Below, in pieces: positions 24,235 to 35,566 of a stretch of 64,000 nt of DNA. A model generated the notes under the pieces. It made no database searches. It saw only the letters and a program-made list of their open reading frames with translations, and was not told where the DNA came from. Numbering within the stretch: the stretch's first letter is position 1; each line of letters starts with the position of its first letter. Made by a program: the position numbers and the translations under genes. Source of the DNA: Heterohyrax brucei (taxonomy: Eukaryota > Chordata > Mammalia > Hyracoidea > Procaviidae); contig CM053146.1 of NCBI GenBank assembly GCA_028571685.1, positions 67,799,431 to 67,863,430 on the forward strand. The letters run 5' to 3'.

Positions 24235-24366
24235 TAGTCTCTCTCTCTATGTATATGCGTATGTGTGTATATGTAATATACACACATGTATATATGTATA
24301 TGCATATATACATATATGGAGAGAGACTATGTGGCAGTACTACACACACACACATACACACACATT
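24235..24366. repeat. TA/TG/CA-rich low-complexity tract with self-complementary segments
   Basis: Alternating purine-pyrimidine DNA ending in a CA run. It contains inverted repeats such as TGTGTATAT-gta-ATATACACA. Confidence 0.85.
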
Positions 24367-24369
24367 AAT

Positions 24370-24690
24370 TTTTCTCATTCTATTCTGGACTCAGCTTGAA
24401 ACAGAAATATAACCGTTTGTAATAAACACTTTTCATAGCAGTGAAAGTGAGCTTCAAGGTTCAGTTCCCGAATCTCTAAACCCATGTCATTCCAGTTTTA
24501 TGCCTGTAGTTTTCTGAGGTCCTGAAGGACATTTGGTGTCCCTGCTTTACAGGGAAAATCAGATAATAGCATATGGTGCCCATATATGTAACATCATTAT
24601 CTCCACAATTTTCTCTTTTCCTCATTCCAAATGTTTCTAAAGATCCCAGCTCTGTAGTATCATTTTATTATAATAGCTAACCAAAGAGAA
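24370..24690. other. Intronic sequence just downstream of exon B
   Basis: Nothing recognised beyond the donor site of exon B. Confidence 0.5.
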
Positions 24691-24700
24691 ATTTACTTAC

Positions 24701-25100
24701 AGCCAATCAACATGACACAAATTGAAAAGATTTTCTCCGAATTGGTGTTAGGAGACACATTCCCGAATCCTACACTGGTTAAACTGCTGAAAGTAAAATA
24801 AAGTGCTGTGACATATTTATCTTTTATGGATGGTCCAGAACTTGAGTCACTGTCATTGTAACGTTTCCCGATTTGTTGTCCTAAGGCATCCAACCATCCA
24901 ATTTTGTCAGTCAGGTACGGCCTTTCAACATTTCCGATCGCATACCAAATGCACGCCAGCCAGTGAGCAATCAGGGCAAATATACACATTAAGAGCATTA
25001 GGACAGCAGCACCGTATTCCGAATAGCGATCAAGTTTCCTGGCCACTCGCACCAGACGGAGGAGTCGAGCTGTCTTCAAAAGACCAATTAATGTTGTTGT
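24701..25100 (-). CDS. KCNH7: KCNH7 exon B: S4 voltage sensor, S5, pore and start of S6
   Basis: A 400-bp exon joining exon A in phase 0: acceptor TTTCCGCAG, first codons TTTLIGLL, donor T|GTAAGT. It carries S4 with regularly spaced Arg/Lys ([16 protein letters not shown]), S5 ([20 protein letters not shown]), the extracellular turret, the pore helix ([11 protein letters not shown]) and the selectivity filter SVGFGN that marks ERG channels, where most K+ channels have GYG. It stops inside S6 after CVMLIG plus one base of the next Ser codon. The turret contains [11 protein letters not shown], longer than in KCNH2 as I remember it and typical of KCNH7. The Thr/Ser pair before the filter, a known drug-binding site in KCNH2, is present. 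No stop or frameshift is seen, so this is a functional gene and not a pseudogene copy. Confidence 0.97.
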
Positions 25101-25354
25101 CTGCGGAAACAAATGAGCGTGGTTAGAAATAGGGGATAAACAATTCAAAGTATGCTCCTGTGGAGTAGGTAGAAATGCGTTAAAACAACACAGTAACACT
25201 GAGTATACTTGAATTAAGTATTAAGCTTATTTCTTTACTTAATATTTTACTTTTGTTGTAGAAAATGCTTTGAAAGTATGGGGTGTATTAACGCAGTGTT
25301 CTGACATATAAGACCCTCGGAACAGAGAAGCTATCTCCTTTTATGCTCTTAATT

Positions 25355-25545
25355 TTTGTTGTTGGTCACTGCCTTCTAGTCTCTTCTAGCTCACGATGAC
25401 CTCACATATACAGAATAGAATGGCTCCACAGGGCTTATAAGGACACGGATCACTAGATGTCTCTGGGTGGGTGGGTTTGAACCGCCAAATCTTCTAGGCT
25501 AGTAGTCAAGTGCTTAACATTGCTGCCATCCAGCTGCCTTCCTGC
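25355..25545 (-). repeat. AfroSINE, diverged long variant
   Basis: gttgttggtcactgccttct at the tail side, the aggacacggatcactagatg insert, and the head complement ttaacattgctgccatccag. Confidence 0.75.
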
Positions 25546-25564
25546 ACTTAATAGGTACTCAAGA

Positions 25565-25965
25565 AACCATTCATTCACCCAGCAAATACTCCTGTGTGTT
25601 ACTGTGTGCCTACCAAGAACCACACATGGATTGAAATCACAGTGTTGAACAAAAAGTCAAGGTTGCTTTTCTAACAGAGAGTGAGCATTACTCCTTCTCT
25701 AGTAGAGATAGACTGCTATTTCTAAAACAAACAGTAAGATAATTTTAGATAGAGAAAAGTGTAATGATGATGACAGAGTAAGATGACAGACAGTGTTGGG
25801 AGTGTGGGTTGGGACTGGGAATCACTTTAGAGAAGAAGTACAAGGCAGACTTCTCTGAAAAGAGAACAGTGGAGTAGAGAGAGACTGGCATAAAGAAGAG
25901 GAAGGAGTCAGTCAAGCAGATAACTGTGGAAACGCTTTAGACAATTGTATGTGAGTCTTTGGCAC
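25565..25965 (-). repeat. L2 LINE 3' fragment
   Basis: The antisense L2 end is recognisable (ccattcattcacccagcaaa, then actgtgtgcctaccaagaac), followed by the GA-rich L2 stretch. Confidence 0.6.
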
Positions 25966-26470
25966 AATATTTAAATACATTTTGCTTTTCCACTCTGTTA
26001 AAGTAGCAAATTATTTCTGGATATCTCAGGGATATTGTAAGTCTCTATTGGCTTTTGGCTGTGACATGTATAACTAATCACATGATTATAACTGGCCAGG
26101 TATCTAATGATAGAACACTTCCATATAATAACAGGATACTTAACTGGTTGTTTGGACTGGAAATCTGATAAGCACAAATTACAAGCTCATTTTTTTTAGG
26201 TTGCCTAAATAATGTCAACTGTAAGTACTATATAATTCACAGGGCATATAATTATTCCATGGTTATGTGGTGTTTACCAATCAATTATTGAGTCATTTTA
26301 TCTGTTCATCGTTGGTGCTTATTTCACAAAACACATCCAAATGCATTAAGAATACTTACATTTTAATTAAACAAATAACACATGGCTTAACTATCACCCC
26401 TATTGATTAATACTGCCTTGGTGGAAAAAGAACATTAAGTGGCTGAAAAACCTTTTAATTAATAGCATTT
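25966..26470. other. Intronic sequence, nothing recognised
   Basis: AT-rich, ending in a (GTT)n run at about 26471-26490. Confidence 0.5.
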
Positions 26471-26502
26471 TGTTGTTGTTGTTGTTGTTGCTATATCATA
26501 GG

Positions 26503-26670
26503 GGAAACCTTGGTGATACAGTGGCTAAATGTTACAGCTGTCAATAACCAAAGAGCTAACAATTCAAATCCACGAGGCACTCCTTGGAAACTCTATGGAG
26601 CAGCTCTATTCTGTCCTGCAAGCTCGCTCTAAGTCAGAATCAACTGGATGGCAGTGAGTTTAGGTTTTGG
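26503..26670 (+). repeat. AfroSINE, first of a tandem pair
   Basis: Head gaaaccttggtgatacagtg and tail caactggatggcagtgagtt. It is followed almost directly by a second copy in the same orientation. Confidence 0.88.
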
Positions 26671-26679
26671 GTTTTTATA

Positions 26680-26836
26680 ACACCTGTGGTGTCATGGTTA
26701 GGTGCTACATCTGCTAACCAAAAAGCTGACAGTTCAGGTCCACCAGGCACTCCTTGGAAACTCTATGGAGCAGTTCTACTTAGGGTTGCTTTGAGTCAGA
26801 ATCAACTCAAAGGCATTGGCTTTGGTTTTGGTTTTA
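26680..26836 (+). repeat. AfroSINE, second of a tandem pair
   Basis: Head cctgtggtgtcatggttagg and tail aatcaactcaaaggcattgg. The body lacks the ctgtcctata segment present in most copies. Confidence 0.88.
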
Positions 26837-26839
26837 TAC

Positions 26840-27870
26840 CATAGTCGTCACAGGGAGTATGTGGGGGGAATTCTTCAATCTCCCTTGAATTCTTTCCAGT
26901 TAGTGTTAAGTGTTAGGAACCCTTGGGAGGTGAGAGGAACGTGGATAGCTGAGATATGCTTATCACAATTGAACTCCAGTTTTTGCTCATTTTAGTATGT
27001 ATAGAGAAGGGAGTCCTTGTTTTCAGTGCTAAGTTACTATTTTTACTATAATGATGAAAACAATGGTGAAGTACGTTTTTATCTTCACTCAGATATAGAA
27101 GAATGTATCTTCCTAATGAAACAATTTTGCAAAATAATTTTGAAAAAATGATTGTTTTATTTTTAGTATTTTCAAGAATCGGGCATCTACAATAGTTTAT
27201 TTCAGAGTTTCACCTATATCTAAGTACAAGTGAACAGAACTGTTTCTTTTTAAGGGAGAAAATATATAAATATGTATTTCTTAGTGTCAACTCCGGGGTT
27301 GTCAGAAAGAATCATAACCGATACTTTCTATTAATCCATCATTCTGTCCTATTTGTCAAGAAATATTTCAGTACAAAGGGGGAAATAGGAAAATTAGTGG
27401 ATAACAAATTGCATGACTCTGTACTCATATTTTACTTCGGGTTTCATTTCAGTCCTGTCTCAGCTCTGGCACTTGCTGTCTACAACAGTCAATGAATTAT
27501 TTTCCCAGTAAAACTCCCTAACAATGAAACCAGTTTCTAGCTGTTTGTTCGTCACAGTCATGTGATGTTTATATCCCTAAGGACACATTCACTAATACAA
27601 TCAAAGAGGAATATTTTGAGTACACAAAGATCTTTGGGGAATCATGTAATTTATCATTCCTTTACTCATAGCTAACCTCCAGATCCTTATAAATTGCTTT
27701 TAGAGGGAAGGAAATTTTTATCAGAAACTCATTCTGATATTTAACTGCCTTGAGAGTCAAGACTATTGTATTTCGTGTTTTTTTTTTAATTAGTTTTATG
27801 ATTAGCATTGTATTTTCTTTCTTTGATTACAGCAACATGGAATACTGGTTATAAAATCATTCTAAACAGA
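26840..27870. other. Intronic sequence, nothing recognised
   Basis: No family or exon identified. Confidence 0.5.
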
Positions 27871-27872
27871 AT

Positions 27873-27961
27873 CCAAAAAACTGACTGCTGTCAAGTTGGG
27901 TCCCACTCACAGTGACCCTGGAGGTCAGAGTAGAACTGTGCTACAGAGTTTCCAAGGAGCA
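27873..27961 (-). repeat. AfroSINE 3' half
   Basis: ctgactgctgtcaagttggg to agagtttccaaggagcaggc. The tRNA-like head is missing. Confidence 0.8.
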
Positions 27962-27964
27962 GGC

Positions 27965-30044
27965 AAATATCACAAAAATCAAATACGAATGTTAAATGTT
28001 TAAAAAATGAAACTTAGACTTGTCTGAGAAAGATTTAACCAAAAATTTTACCTTGCGCCATCTCTAGCAAATTGTAGTGAATAGATCACATATAAATGAT
28101 GAATAAATGATCAACTGAAAGCAAAATGATCTTTTTAAATAGCATACTCTTATACTTAGTTCAAAAATATATAAGTATATACAGTAAAAATATGTAAAAA
28201 TATATAAAAGAATCCTCATGTCTCTCATTTCCCATGCCACACATTTTTGAAGGCATGACCAACAGCTCCAATATAAGTCACTGGGAAGTTCTGCCTTAAC
28301 TCTCAGAACAATTCACTCTAGAGACAGAGACATAGAGACCTGATGTTTGCACATGAATATGCATGTGTATCTTCAGAGTGTGCCTTGTTATTTACATTTG
28401 AACATGAGTATGTCTGATCTTTTAGAAACTCACCGCCAACGAACTAAGTCATATCCTGAAAATACTGGTTTCAGAAAAAAATCTGACAAGATGATCCGAA
28501 TTTTTATATGGATGCCTATTAAGTTTTTCCTCATAACCATTCCACTATTCATCTATCAGATGAATTGAAGCAATCTTAAATGCGAGCAGAAACTCCTGTT
28601 TTCTTTTGAAACCTTTCCTTATAGAGTACTGTAGGCATTTAGGTTTCAAAGTCTTTTATTCTGTGGATTCAGGACTCATGAAAATTATTGTAAGTTGTCA
28701 GAGAGGATGACAAAGCAGATACTTAATCACAAGAATACTAAATTTTTAGAGAAGGAAGATGTTAACAAAGTATGCAACTAAACAGCATCTAACTATTATT
28801 TCTTAGAGAGTAGGAAAATAAGGGAAAATTTGATGTAGATAATCAAAACTTGACTTCTTGAAGACTGAACCAAAAATATTATTGTTCCTTTGTTTCAGTG
28901 ATATTGATGCAATTTTACATAGTGGTTGATGATGTGAAAATGAGGAAACAGACAACCTTCTCCTAGGTTAATTCTTTTAGACAGAATTAATAGTAAAATA
29001 TTAATGGCACAGTAAAGACCAGTTATTGATAGTATTCATTGTCTTTAAAATATTCTCAACATTGTATAAAATTTTCTAGTTATTAGTAGGTGATACACAT
29101 TATTTAAGCTAAAATAATCAAATGATTAATTTGGAAAATGATTAATTTAGAGCACAATGTCTGTTCTAGTAGAAATGTATACGTTGTTATCCTCTTAGCA
29201 TAGGTAAAATAATGTAGATTCAAAATCCAAAATTTTTTTTACACCAGAGATGAATGCAAATAAAATATAAATGTTAAAATAGCTAATCATCTAGGGCAAT
29301 TGTCAAGGAAGACATCAACATTTGATATTGACAAAAATGTTTTCTCTAAGAAAATTCTTGATGCTGTGATACATAGATGAAAACACTTTACTAATGCAGT
29401 TAATGTTACTGAATTAATAGATTATAAATGTTCTTATTTTAGCTGAAAATTGCCCTGGCATTTGTTTACTAATGCATTTAGGTGTTTATTTAGGAAAAAT
29501 ATCTACCTATGAGGACAAAACTTATGCCATGAACATTTTCTTTGGCCTATATATGACCACTAGAATTTGCATATTTAAATTGTGGAATCACTCATATCAT
29601 CTTCAAAAATGTAGATTTTAAGGCTTCATTTTAGATCTATTTCCATATTTTTTGAAAAGATCCACAGTGAAGTTGATGCATGGACACAGCATAAAAACAC
29701 TGATTCAAGCCATATTTTGTCATCATTATCTTTAAATTTTAATTGAATGAATCTCATTTCATTTTCTTTTTTTCATATCTATATGTTTCTAGTTATCCAT
29801 GCAGTGCCTAACTCTTACCTCCAGTTGTTATAAGCCATGTGCATTTAAATAACTGGTAGGCATCTTAAATGTAACATGGCCACAATAGACATTTCTCCCC
29901 AGTAACACACCTTTTTTCTCCCCGGGTTTTCCTCATCTGGATAAATGTACAACATCTGTAAAAACTGCTTAAGCCAACAATAGATTAAAAGAATAGCAAA
30001 TAACAAAAATCTTGGGATTTCTTCTCTTGCTCCTCCACAAAGCA
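27965..30044. other. Intronic sequence, nothing recognised
   Basis: About 2 kb of AT-rich DNA, the longest stretch without a nameable repeat on this side of exon A. Very old LINE remnants cannot be excluded by eye. Confidence 0.5.
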
Positions 30045-30543
30045 TGCCTCATTCATCTAGTACTGCAATAGCACAAATACCGCAAGCCAATGGCTTTAAA
30101 AAGAGAAATTTTATTCTGTCATGGTCCAGTAGGCTAAAAATCCAAATTCATGGCATCAGCTGTAGGGCAAGTCTTTCTCTGTTGGCTCTGGAGGAAGGTC
30201 GTTGTCAGTCTTGCCCTAGACTGGGAGCTTCTGAGACTCAGGGAACACCTGTCCTTTACAAAGCATGCACTCTGCTCCCGGCACTGGCTTCTCAGTGATA
30301 CGAGGTCCCCAGCTCTGCAGCTGCTTCCCTTTCCTTTATGTCTCACAAGATTCTCCAAGGTACAATTTAACCTTATACACGGAGTCCTGCACCACCAACA
30401 CAACTGCCACCCATCCTCCCTCATTAACATCAAGTGGCAGGGTTTACAGCATATAGGAACAGCACACAATACCAGGAATCATGACCTAGCCAAACTGCTA
30501 CACAAAATTTTGGTGGAGACACAATTCAACCTATGAGTTTCCA
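30045..30543 (-). mobile_element. MaLR-type (ERVL-MaLR) LTR, left/3' LTR of a two-LTR element
   Basis: The antisense LTR opens tgcctcattcatctagtact and carries caaataccgcaagccaatgg, aattttattctgtcatggtc and, at the far end, ttttggtggagacacaattc. Non-coding. It shares its sequence with the LTR at 31479. Confidence 0.85.
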
Positions 30544-31478
30544 CACTTTGGCACCCAAAATATCACATCCTTGAAACATGCAAAATATTCATATCACAGG
30601 ATAAGTCTTAAGTCCAAATCCCAAATCCTGAAATTCCTCTTCATCTGTAAAAATACAGAATACAAATTATTTCCTTCTATAGGTATAATGGCAGTACAGA
30701 CACAAGCTGTACATTTCCATTACCAAAGGGAAAACTTGTAGGGAAAAAAGGCCTAATAGACACCAAGCAAATAAGCAGAAAACATTACTTTAGTCCTCAA
30801 GGCGTTGAAAATAATACTTTATTCTCTGAGACATTTTACACAATGGCCCTGCCCTCCATAGTATAAGCATTGGCCACACTCTCCAGATTCTGACTGGAGG
30901 CCCCTTGACCCCGGGCTACTGCTTTGCATTCCAGCCCCACTGGGACAGCAACTCTGTTTCCTGGCTCTATGTGCACCATTTTCTAGCCCATCTGAGTGGC
31001 AACTCCACCCTTAGAAACAGAAGATTCCACGGCTCATTCCTGTGAAACCCCTGAGGTCAGGGCCATATCTTTTGAGACTGAGGTAGCTCAGCTCCTAGTA
31101 TTCCCTGTCTCTTCACCTTCTTCTTCCTGTGGGCTCTTAGCCTGGGCCTCAGGCCCACATCTTCCCTGTAGGCACAAGTGTTCCAAAGCTCTGTAGCTTG
31201 ACAGATTAGTGCCCAGAAGCACCCTACTCCACCAGCAAGCCTCATGCAAACAGATGCTCAGCTCTCTTCCAGTGTGGGTGGGCTCCAGCGCTGCATTATG
31301 TTGGTCTGGTTCTGCGTTGCTGGTTTCCTGTTGCCTTTTCTCACTATCTGCTGCCATCTCTAATGTGAACAGGTCTCCTCAGTTCCCTCTGAGTCTTCTA
31401 TTCAGTCACAGTTTCAAAACTGCTTCCACAGTGTATGTATCTGTTAGAGGAGCACCCCATTCTCTCAGTGCCAAATTC
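30544..31478 (-). mobile_element. MaLR internal region between two LTRs
   Basis: Starts cacactttggcacccaaaat and continues with caggataagtcttaagtcca, resembling THE1/MST-type internal DNA in antisense. At about 935 bp it is shorter than usual. Open frames of 60-136 codons here show no retroviral motifs. MaLR elements are non-autonomous, and no functional protein is expected. Confidence 0.7.
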
Positions 31479-31962
31479 TGTCTTAGTCAACTAGTACTAC
31501 TACAACAGAAATACCACAAGCTGATGGCTTTGACAACAGAAAGTTTATTCTGTCACAGTCCAGTAGGCTACAAGTCCAAATTCAGGGCATCAGCCCCAAG
31601 AGAAGTCTTTCTTTGTTGAGTCCTTATTGTCCGTCTTCCTCCACTGGAAGCTTCTGAGATGCAGGGACCCTGGTCCTTTACAAAGAATGCACTCTGTTGC
31701 TAGCAGTGCTTTCTTGATGGCATGAAGTCCCCAGCTCTCCACTTGCTTCCCTTTATTTTGTTTCTCAAGAGATTGCCCAAGGCACAATACAATCCCACAC
31801 ATTCAGTCCTACCCCACCAACACAACTGGCACCCATCCTCCCTTATTAACATCACAGAGGCAAGGTTTACAATATACAGGGACATCACACAATACCTGGA
31901 ATCATGGCCAAGTCAAATTGGTACACACATTTTTAGAAGGACACAGTTTAATCCATGATACA
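31479..31962 (-). mobile_element. MaLR-type LTR, right/5' LTR of the same element
   Basis: tgtcttagtcaactagtact at the start, cacaagctgatggctttgac, and the terminus aggacacagtttaatccatg. I could not find a matching 5-bp target duplication around the pair. Confidence 0.85.
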
Positions 31963-31974
31963 ATATTTAATCCA

Positions 31975-32890
31975 TCAACAAATCCTGACTGCTGACCTCC
32001 AAAATATATCCCAAATTTCTCTGCTTCATTTCTAATCCCACTACATAGTCCAACCTGTTGTCTTGCCCCATCTGCAATACAACATAAGCTCTAAAAAGGT
32101 TTCCCTGCTTCTATCCTGAAGATCTATTCTGAAAACATCAGACTTCACTAGCTTCCAAAATGTCAGTCAGATAATGTCATCCCTTTCCACTGTGGCAATA
32201 ATCAGCTCCAGGTCTGTGGTTCCGAGTGGTTTGTTCCCTGTCTCAGCACTGTTACACTCTCGTGCTCCATCTCCCACTTCGCGTGGTTCAGTGTGGCTGT
32301 GCTGGTCTCTTTCTGGTCTTCTAACATGCCTAGCTTGTTCTCAAACTGGACTTTCACTAAGGCTTCCTTCTGTCGGAAGTACCCTGCACTAAAGTTTTAC
32401 GTAGCTGGTTCCCTGTGGGTCAAGTCTCATCTCAAACACCACCTTTCAGTAGGCTTTCCTCATATCCACCCCCTCACTGTCATTCTTTGTCAAGTGCACC
32501 CGCTATGTTTTCATCACAGGATTGTCCTTCACTGAACTCATTCTGTTCAGTTATTTGTTGGTTCGCTCGTATGGTTTGCCTTCTCCTGCCAGCACCACCC
32601 CACCCTCGACCTCTTCCCCAAACTTAGAGTGTAAACTGGTGGAAAACTGATACTTTTAGTTTACTTCTTAATCTCCAAATCCACTTGCTAGGCTTCATAT
32701 CTACCTGCTTTTTCCCATCGTGCACCCCATGCACTTAGGTTTTGCAATCCAATAGCCAGCTGTCTTTCAAAACATTTCCTTTCTACCTCTCATTTTTTCA
32801 GGTATGCTTTTGTTCTGAAATTAGTTAATCTGAATAACTCCTGGAAGATAATAAACACCGGATAAATGTTTGTTGAGTAAATGAATAATT
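31975..32890 (+). repeat. L2 LINE 3' region
   Basis: Sense L2-like text (catctcaaacaccacctttc, aggctttcctcatatccacc, cttagagtgtaaactggtgg) ends with the L2 terminus aaatgtttgttgagtaaatg. Confidence 0.7.
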
Positions 32891-33039
32891 AAGATATTTA
32901 TGGGTAATGTGATAATATAGTAGTTTTTGAAGCGACATTAATTCAAAGAGATGGGTAAGAGGAAAATTACCTTTAGTAAGCGAGTATCTTGTGCTTATTA
33001 CTAGGCTAGTGTGTTTATACATGATGGGTTTTCATTCTA

Positions 33040-33195
33040 AAAATCACAAGAACCCAACACTCACTGTTTTACAGAAAAGAAAATAAAGTCTGAAATTAAG
33101 TTAAACAACCTCCTTAAATACATCAAGTAAGTGTCAGAGAATCAAAATCGGGTCTGTCTGATTCCAAAGCCAGGATCCTTCCAGTATCACATGGC
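33040..33195 (-). repeat. MIR SINE
   Basis: Antisense MIR: cactgttttacagaaaagaa, then agtaagtgtcagagaatcaa, then gtctgtctgattccaaagcc. Confidence 0.75.
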
Positions 33196-33199
33196 CTCT

Positions 33200-33838
33200 T
33201 AGAGAGTCATGAGCAGCTTCGGGAACATGATGACAATTCCTGCAGTCACTGGCAACACTTTCTCCGGGCAAGCTTCACTGTTTCCTTGATGCTACATGAT
33301 AAAAGTGTTCTGGATACCCTATTATCCTACGAATGCATCACCCTAAACTAATGCAAATCACGTACATTTTCCCTTTTCCTGTTTAATGAGAAAGAAGGTC
33401 TATTAGAAATAACGATCACTGAATTACATATTATTTTCAGTGATACGGTAAATGAAATTAAACCAATCAAGCAATGAATCTTAGAAGTTCTACCTGAATG
33501 GTTATAATTAGCACATCAAAATGCTTCCTGGTCTGTTACTGATTAAATGTCATAAGTACCTCAGTTTCCCTTAACAATCCTATTCCTCTGTTTGTTTGTT
33601 TTCCCATTCTTTCATTTACTAAGCTGGTGTGTGTATTTTAAATTTTGGAGAAGCAAGGTTTTTATTCAATTACTTATCAAGAAGAGCTTATTTGTTGTAA
33701 TTACATGAGTCACCCACAGAAGAAATACATGAAGATGAAGATTAATATATGAATTTCGCTTTCTTGTCTTTTAATTAAAACTCAGGAGAATCTAATATTA
33801 AAAGTTCAACTAGTTTAACAGCAGCTTAGTATTTCACT
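33200..33838. other. Intronic sequence, nothing recognised
   Basis: No motif or repeat seen. Confidence 0.5.
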
Positions 33839-33839
33839 A

Positions 33840-34015
33840 AGAAATTCATATGTATTATCTCATTAGAGTCTCAGAAGAAAACTTGACAGTTTTATTATGT
33901 TATCACCACCTTTTTGCAGATGATGAAAGTCAGGCTTCAGGCATTGTGTACGGTTTGAAATAGAGTAACTGCCAAATTCAGGAAGAAAGTCTTATTCCTC
34001 TGGCCTACCTTTAAC
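33840..34015 (-). repeat. MIR SINE, diverged
   Basis: attatctcattagagtctca, then accacctttttgcagatgat, and a degraded core. Confidence 0.5.
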
Positions 34016-34535
34016 TCCCCCACAGTTTGACAGGAGTGTTCAACAAGAGTTTGGTTGTAAGCCTAGACCTTCCCCTCAGGAAAAGAAGGTTATTTTGCCC
34101 TGAAGCCTTAATTGGCCAGGAAGAAACTATCTGAGGGGATTTTTGTGATTTGGTCTTTCCTTGCAAGCGAAATAATGCAAAATAGAAAACAAAGTGTGAT
34201 GGTGAGGCGTTCTTAGGCAGAAACGTCTTCTAAATTTTAAAAATTCAACATGTTGGCGTTATAATTTTTCACAACCTACTCCTTTTGAACCACTTTCATA
34301 CTTTTTGTAAGTATTTCCATTGCAGAATCTAGGAAAAGTATTTACAATAAAAATTAGTGGCAATTCAATGGGGCACTTAACTTCTTTCGAATGATGTCTT
34401 TGAGAGCGTGAGGTAATCTTATGGACTCTTTACCCAGAAAATGCATTATACATATACGTCTCATATTTCCATAAGGCTACTGACATTATAAAGTATTGAG
34501 AAAATACAAGAAGTATTTTGCAATCTAAAAGAAAA
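34016..34535. other. Intronic sequence, nothing recognised
   Basis: No feature identified. Confidence 0.5.
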
Positions 34536-34537
34536 AA

Positions 34538-34697
34538 AAAACCCTCGTTGCTGTTGAATCGCTTTTGAGTCATTGCAGCCCTACAGAATAGAGTAGAATT
34601 GCCCCATAGAGCTTCCAAGGAGCACCTGGCAGATTTGAACTGCCAGCCTTTTGGTTAACAGACATAGCATTTACCCACTACACTATCAGGATTTCTA
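34538..34697 (-). repeat. AfroSINE
   Basis: ctcgttgctgttgaatcgct, then gcagccctacagaatagagt, then acccactacactatcaggat. It is the SINE nearest to exon A, about 450 bp downstream in transcript sense. Confidence 0.88.
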
Positions 34698-34699
34698 TT

Positions 34700-35140
34700 T
34701 TACAATCTAGATACTATTTATGAGAACTACCTTTGAACAAAACATTTCAGAGGGTGCCCTCTTACACATAGTTGAGACAAAAACAAGTCCTGCTGCTTAA
34801 AATCATAATTACGAGTTAAAAGACAAATTCTTGATGTTTGACAGTTTTATACCCATAAAGTTAAATATATAGATTTTATGCCCAAGGAACAGGCGGTGTG
34901 CTGTGTACCACTCGACTCAAAGTTTAGTTTGTTGGTTAAAAATGAATCTGTCTTTAGCATCTTTTAGCAAAAAACAGAAAAAAAATTAGGAATATTTGCA
35001 GTGGTGAATGGTTCCGTTTTACTTTGTAACGTTTGAAAATAAATTCCATCTATTAGATACGGAAGCTCTGTAGAGAAACTTTTATTTTTGCAGTTAAGTA
35101 GATTAAGTTACATAATTGCAGTCTTTCAGAAAATAGGATT
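34700..35140. other. Intronic sequence just downstream of exon A
   Basis: No repeat or extra exon seen. Confidence 0.5.
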
Positions 35141-35153
35141 TTTAGCAGCTTAC

Positions 35154-35566
35154 CTCATCAGAACCGGATCCAAAAATCAACAAGTCGAAAGGAATTGCTG
35201 CAACCATGTCAATCAGGAACCAGCCTTTGAAGTAGTGTATTGCTATTTTGGCCGGATCACTTACCACTTCTTCATTCTGATTTACGTATGTTGTTCTGAA
35301 GTTTATTAGAATATCAATAATAAACATGATATCCACAATCAAGTCTACCACATTCAAAGGGCTACATGAATAGCCACATTCTCGTCTTTTCTGTTCTTCT
35401 CGGTCATTGAGGAGAAAAGCTGCAGAATAGGGAGTGAATATGGCAGTGTATATGACCAACAGCAGAATAAGCCAATCCCAGACGGCCTTGAAAGGGCTGT
35501 AGTGCAATATCGTAAACTTGTTGATGCGTGGAGTCTGCAGTTTATATTCTGGCAGGACATCTGCTC
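35154..35566 (-). CDS. KCNH7: KCNH7 exon A: pre-S1 linker, S1, S2 and S3 of ERG-type K+ channel
   Basis: Exon of a voltage-gated potassium channel of the ether-a-go-go-related (ERG, Kv11) family, a plasma-membrane tetramer carrying slow repolarising K+ current in neurons. The 413-bp exon begins after a CTCTCTTTAG acceptor and ends in a GAG|GTAAGC donor; 2 nt complete a split Gly codon, then 137 codons follow. Translation starts [20 protein letters not shown], with S1 around [13 protein letters not shown], a cysteine-containing S1-S2 loop (ECGYSCS), S2 around [15 protein letters not shown] with the conserved acidic residues, and S3 around [16 protein letters not shown], ending GSGSDE before S4. 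The frame is open with no damage. KCNH7 is chosen over KCNH2 and KCNH6 from remembered paralogue differences such as [10 protein letters not shown] and the exon B turret. Exon numbering is not assigned because the upstream exons are outside the window. Confidence 0.95.

Larger units (their letters stand above)
19404..24700 (-). other. KCNH7: KCNH7 intron between exons B and C (5,297 bp, complete)
   Basis: Starts GTAAGT and ends CCAATCCAG in transcript sense. It interrupts the Ser codon in the middle of S6 after its first base. It holds an antisense L1 tail with an RTE inside it, three SINEs and a TA/CA-rich tract. Confidence 0.93.
25101..35153 (-). other. KCNH7: KCNH7 intron between exons A and B (10,053 bp, complete)
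   Basis: Bounded by GTAAGC at the 5' end (35153 downward) and TTTCCGCAG at the 3' end (up to 25101). It lies between codons (phase 0). It contains five SINE copies, L2 and MIR remnants and a MaLR element with both LTRs. I saw no additional exon with ERG similarity. Confidence 0.93.

Noticed and set aside
24701-25100. Assignment to KCNH2 or KCNH6
   Set aside because: The turret ([11 protein letters not shown]) and [15 protein letters not shown] differ from the KCNH2 sequence as I recall it and fit KCNH7; exon A agrees.
30134-31802. Cluster of open frames of 60-136 codons on both strands
   Set aside because: They fall inside MaLR LTR and internal sequence and overlap on both strands. None shows a retroviral or cellular protein motif.
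30035-31970. 5-bp target duplication around the MaLR two-LTR element
   Set aside because: The flanks AAGCA and ATATT do not match in any register I tried.
19204-35566. Processed pseudogene of an ERG channel
   Set aside because: The exons are separated by introns with canonical splice sites and the reading frame is intact.
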